The position numbers and the translations under genes were made by a program. A DNA stretch of 64,000 nt, taken from Aureibaculum marinum. Lineage in GTDB: Bacteria > Bacteroidota > Bacteroidia > Flavobacteriales > Flavobacteriaceae. The DNA lies in the NCBI RefSeq assembly GCF_003813905.1, contig NZ_RPFJ01000002.1:1-64000 (forward strand), in the 5' to 3' direction. Under the pieces are notes generated by a model, which was not told the origin of the DNA, made no database searches, and saw only the letters and a program-made list of their open reading frames with translations. Positions 61,598-64,000 of this stretch are shown here, piece after piece. Numbering within the stretch: position 1 is the stretch's first letter; every line of letters begins with the position of its first letter.

Positions 61598-62704
61598 ATG
61601 GTTAAAAAAATTTGGTATACTCAATTTTACATTCTCTTATTTTTGGCAAATATTTTATTATTTTCATGTGAGGATGATCAAGATAAAATTTTACCAAAAA
61701 AAAGAACTTTAATAGAGTCAGTTTATACTTCTATAACTATTCAACCTGACAGCCTTTATCAAGTCTATTCAGCCGTTTCTGGTATAATTGATAAAATTCT
61801 AGTAGAAGAAGGTGACTTGGTGAAAAAAGAGGAGCAGTTAATTTCAATTATAAACAATACTCCAAAATTAAACACTAAGAATGCCCAATTATCATTAAAT
61901 CTTGCTCAAAAAAATTACTCAGGTAATGCAGCTATTCTAATGAGTATTCAAGATGAAATTAATGCTGCTAAACTAAAATACAAAAACGATTCTATTAATT
62001 ATTTCAGACAAAAAAATCTTTGGAATCAGAATATAGGATCAAAAATAGAATATGATACGAAAGAATTAAACTACCAGCTTTCTAAAAATAATTTACAGCT
62101 ATTACAAAGTAAATACAATAGAACAAAAAATGAGCTACAGACTACATTAAAACAAGCTCAAAACAATTATCAGAGTTCACTTATCAATACAAAAGACTTT
62201 ATCATTAAAAGTAAAATTAATGGAAAAGTTTATGCTATTAATAAAAACCAAGGAGAAATTGTAAATAGCATGGAACCCCTTGCTTCTTTAGGCAGTGAGA
62301 CACTTTTTATTATTGAAATGTTAGTAGACGAGGTTGATATTGTAAAGGTGACAAAAAATCAAAAAGTAATACTAACACTAGACGCATACAACGATAGTGT
62401 CTTTACTGGTAAAGTGTCTAAAATTTTACCAAAAAAGGATAAACGTAACCAAACTTTTATAGTTGAAGCTCTTTTTGACAAACAACCAAAAGTTCTATAC
62501 CCTGGTTTATCAGGCGAAGCCAATATTGTAATCACAAAAAAGGATAGTGTACTTACAATACCAAAAAATTACCTTATTAACGGGAACCAAGTAAAAACTC
62601 AGAATGGTTTAATCACAGTGAAACCTGGATTACAAAATTTAGAATTTATAGAGATACTATCTGGTATAAATGAAAATACATACATCTATAAACCTGAAGA
62701 ATGA
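61598..62704 (+). CDS. HlyD-type efflux adaptor lipoprotein
   Basis: 368 residues. Lipobox LLFSC gives Cys24, followed by acidic EDDQD. The barrel-sandwich lipoyl halves flank a helical hairpin (SAVSGIIDKILVEEGDLVKK and IKSKINGKVYAINKNQGEIV, with coiled coil ~105-195 between), then a beta-barrel domain (VTKNQKVILTLDAY). It is the periplasmic adaptor of a MacAB-like tripartite export system. The next gene starts at an ATGA overlap, so adaptor and permease are coupled. The substrate is unknown. Confidence 0.9.
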   Translation: MVKKIWYTQFYILLFLANILLFSCEDDQDKILPKKRTLIESVYTSITIQPDSLYQVYSAVSGIIDKILVEEGDLVKKEEQLISIINNTPKLNTKNAQLSLNLAQKNYSGNAAILMSIQDEINAAKLKYKNDSINYFRQKNLWNQNIGSKIEYDTKELNYQLSKNNLQLLQSKYNRTKNELQTTLKQAQNNYQSSLINTKDFIIKSKINGKVYAINKNQGEIVNSMEPLASLGSETLFIIEMLVDEVDIVKVTKNQKVILTLDAYNDSVFTGKVSKILPKKDKRNQTFIVEALFDKQPKVLYPGLSGEANIVITKKDSVLTIPKNYLINGNQVKTQNGLITVKPGLQNLEFIEILSGINENTYIYKPEE

Positions 62705-63963
62705 TACAATGGAAAGTCATATTTAGTATTTCAAAAACACATTTAGTAACCCGACTAAAACAGACGATTACTGCCATGCTAGGAGTTACTTTTGGCATTG
62801 GAGCATATATCACATTAATGAGTTTTATGTCGGGATTAAACCAAGTTTTAGATGATGTAATACTAAACCAAACTCCTCATATACAAATATATAACGAGAT
62901 TGAACCTTCAAAAAAACAACCTATAGAATTGTTTGACAAATTTAAAAACAATGTACATGTAGTACATTCTATAAAGCCTAAGTTTACGCAAAAAAAAATC
63001 CATAATGCCTTGCCAATGATTAATTATCTTAACAAAGATAAACGCATAAAAAAAGCTATCCCTCAACTAAAAGCCCAAATATTTTACATTTCAGGATCTA
63101 TAGAACTTGCAGGGAACCTTGTTGGGATAATTCCGTTAGAAGAAGCAGAGATGTTTAACTTAAATGATTATATTTTAAAAGGCTCATTACAAGAACTTCA
63201 AAATTTAGATAACGGTATAATTCTAGGCTCAGGGGCAGCTAGTAAAATGTCTGTTAATGTTAACGATAAAATACAAGTAAGCACTATAAGTGGTGACGTG
63301 TTTCCTTTAAAAATTGTTGGTATTTATCAAAGCGGTGTGGCCGCAGTTGATGATATACAAAGTTTTGCTAAAATAAAAACAGTACAACGAATGATGGCAA
63401 AGCCTGAAAATTATATTACCAACATTAATGTAAAACTACATGATATAAATATTGCCCCAGAAATATCAAAAAAACTAACACAATTATTTGATGTTTACGC
63501 TTTAGATATTAATACAGCAAATGCACAATTTGAAACCGGGTCTAGTATTAGAAATTTAATTACTTATGCCGTATCAATTACCTTATTAATTGTAGCTGGT
63601 TTTGGCATTTATAATATATTAAACATGCTTATTTATGAAAAAATGAATGACATTGCCATACTCAAAGCCATTGGTTTTTCAGGTACAGATGTACAGTATA
63701 TATTTTTAATTCAAGCCATAATTATAGGTTTTATTGGAGGAGTGATAGGTATGGTTGCCGGGTGGTCAATTTCATATTTTATTAGCACATTACCATTCCA
63801 AACCGATGGTATACCGGGTTTAAAAACTTTTCCAGTGCTGTTTAGTTGGTGGTATTATGTTATAGGCATTGCATTCGCATTAATTTCTACTTTTTTTGCA
63901 GGGTATTTACCTTCCTTAAAAGCAAAAAAAATAGATGCTGTTAAAATAATAAGAGGTCAATGA
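62701..63963 (+). CDS. MacB/FtsX-family ABC transporter permease
   Basis: 420 residues. One membrane segment lies near the N-terminus (TITAMLGVTFGIGAYITLMS), then a large periplasmic MacB_PCD domain (~45-270), then three membrane segments in the FtsX domain (LITYAVSITLLIVAGFGIYN, the characteristic EKMNDIAILKAIGFSGTDVQ loop, IGFIGGVIGMVAGWSISYFI and YYVIGIAFALISTFFAGYLP). This is the mechanotransmission type of ABC permease, used to export substrates or drive periplasmic machinery rather than to pass them through the membrane. It overlaps the adaptor (ATGA) and the following ATPase gene (ATGA). Confidence 0.93.
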   Translation: MIQWKVIFSISKTHLVTRLKQTITAMLGVTFGIGAYITLMSFMSGLNQVLDDVILNQTPHIQIYNEIEPSKKQPIELFDKFKNNVHVVHSIKPKFTQKKIHNALPMINYLNKDKRIKKAIPQLKAQIFYISGSIELAGNLVGIIPLEEAEMFNLNDYILKGSLQELQNLDNGIILGSGAASKMSVNVNDKIQVSTISGDVFPLKIVGIYQSGVAAVDDIQSFAKIKTVQRMMAKPENYITNINVKLHDINIAPEISKKLTQLFDVYALDINTANAQFETGSSIRNLITYAVSITLLIVAGFGIYNILNMLIYEKMNDIAILKAIGFSGTDVQYIFLIQAIIIGFIGGVIGMVAGWSISYFISTLPFQTDGIPGLKTFPVLFSWWYYVIGIAFALISTFFAGYLPSLKAKKIDAVKIIRGQ

Positions 63964-64000
63964 AAATATTAGAAGCCAAAAATATTGATAAGTATTTTAG
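63960..64000 (+). CDS. ABC transporter ATP-binding protein, 5' end only
   Basis: Thirteen complete codons (MKILEAKNIDKYF) before the window ends. The ATG overlaps the permease stop (ATGA), and the short sequence resembles the first strand of a MacB-type ATPase (LEAKNIDKYF). Its Walker motifs lie beyond the edge, so the call rests on position and the N-terminal pattern. Confidence 0.7.
   Translation, partial: MKILEAKNIDKYF

Noticed and set aside
1-64000. CRISPR array, insertion sequence, prophage, integrase or att site
   Set aside because: No regularly spaced repeat, transposase, integrase or terminal inverted repeat was found by reading the sequence and the translated frames.
1-64000. tRNA, rRNA or tmRNA genes
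   Set aside because: No T-loop-like GTTCRANNC with acceptor pairing was found in the gaps. Stable RNA may lie to the left of the window, after the tandem promoters.

Overview
This 64 kb window is chromosomal DNA of an AT-rich Bacteroidota bacterium, almost certainly a member of the Flavobacteriaceae; the genus cannot be fixed from sequence alone. The support is: two secreted proteins with C-terminal type IX secretion (T9SS) sorting domains, a SusC/SusD pair with a FecI/FecR sigma/anti-sigma pair, a set of Flavobacteriia-typical families (DUF4835, DUF6913, DUF2851, CIA30), lipoproteins with acidic residues after the lipobox Cys, no Shine-Dalgarno sequences, and many TAnnTTTG (Bacteroidota -7) promoter elements just upstream of genes. 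Genes are dense, coding is intact, and I see no insertion sequence, prophage, CRISPR array, tRNA or rRNA. Two tandem, full-consensus promoters at the left edge point to a strongly expressed transcript, possibly a stable RNA operon, leaving the window to the left.

Layout. 1-1.6 kb: tandem leftward promoters, an RmlD-like SDR and a PspC-domain protein. 1.8-9.6 kb: uvrA, a LOG-family protein, a T9SS-secreted endonuclease/exonuclease/phosphatase protein and a zinc-site-less M1-like protein fused to an outer-membrane barrel. 9.7-19.3 kb: an ECF sigma / FecR / STN-SusC / SusD / metzincin-protease locus, read as a signal-regulated peptide or protein scavenging system. 19.4-25.2 kb: fused 2-oxoacid dehydrogenase E1, a membrane coiled-coil protein and two convergent L,D-transpeptidases. 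25.3-34.7 kb: DUF2851, a CBS-domain cysteine synthase-like enzyme, a GT2 glycosyltransferase, a T9SS cargo protein, fabI, recN and a ModF-like double ABC ATPase. 34.9-40.3 kb: a leftward operon DUF6913-dapA-ferritin-bamD-rpoZ-coaBC-DUF4835. 40.5-47.5 kb: prfA, a cytochrome c lipoprotein, rlmD, a periplasmic thioredoxin-fold protein, a class A beta-lactamase-like lipoprotein and a TonB receptor.

47.5-52.8 kb carries the most distinctive system: a translesion mutagenesis cassette (dnaE2-like polymerase with a degenerate PHP domain, overlapping a Y-family polymerase) divergent from an XRE/S24 repressor that has an apparent Ala-Gly self-cleavage site, with an inverted repeat lying across both promoters. 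This looks like a self-contained LexA-like SOS module. 52.9-61.5 kb: GH20 hexosaminidase, SGNH hydrolase, CIA30 protein, DEAD-box helicase, HAD phosphatase, argS and a beta-CASP RNase-like protein. 61.6-64 kb: an export cassette (HlyD-like adaptor lipoprotein, MacB-type permease, and the first codons of an ABC ATPase cut by the window end).

Shared themes are envelope building (bamD, L,D-transpeptidases, fabI, dapA), nutrient capture at the surface (SusCD, TonB receptor, secreted hydrolases) and DNA repair (uvrA, recN, the S24/dnaE2/dinB cassette). Several starts were moved to inner ATG codons because the longer frame would begin at TTG or contain the promoter, whereas three genes can only start at TTG and one at GTG.
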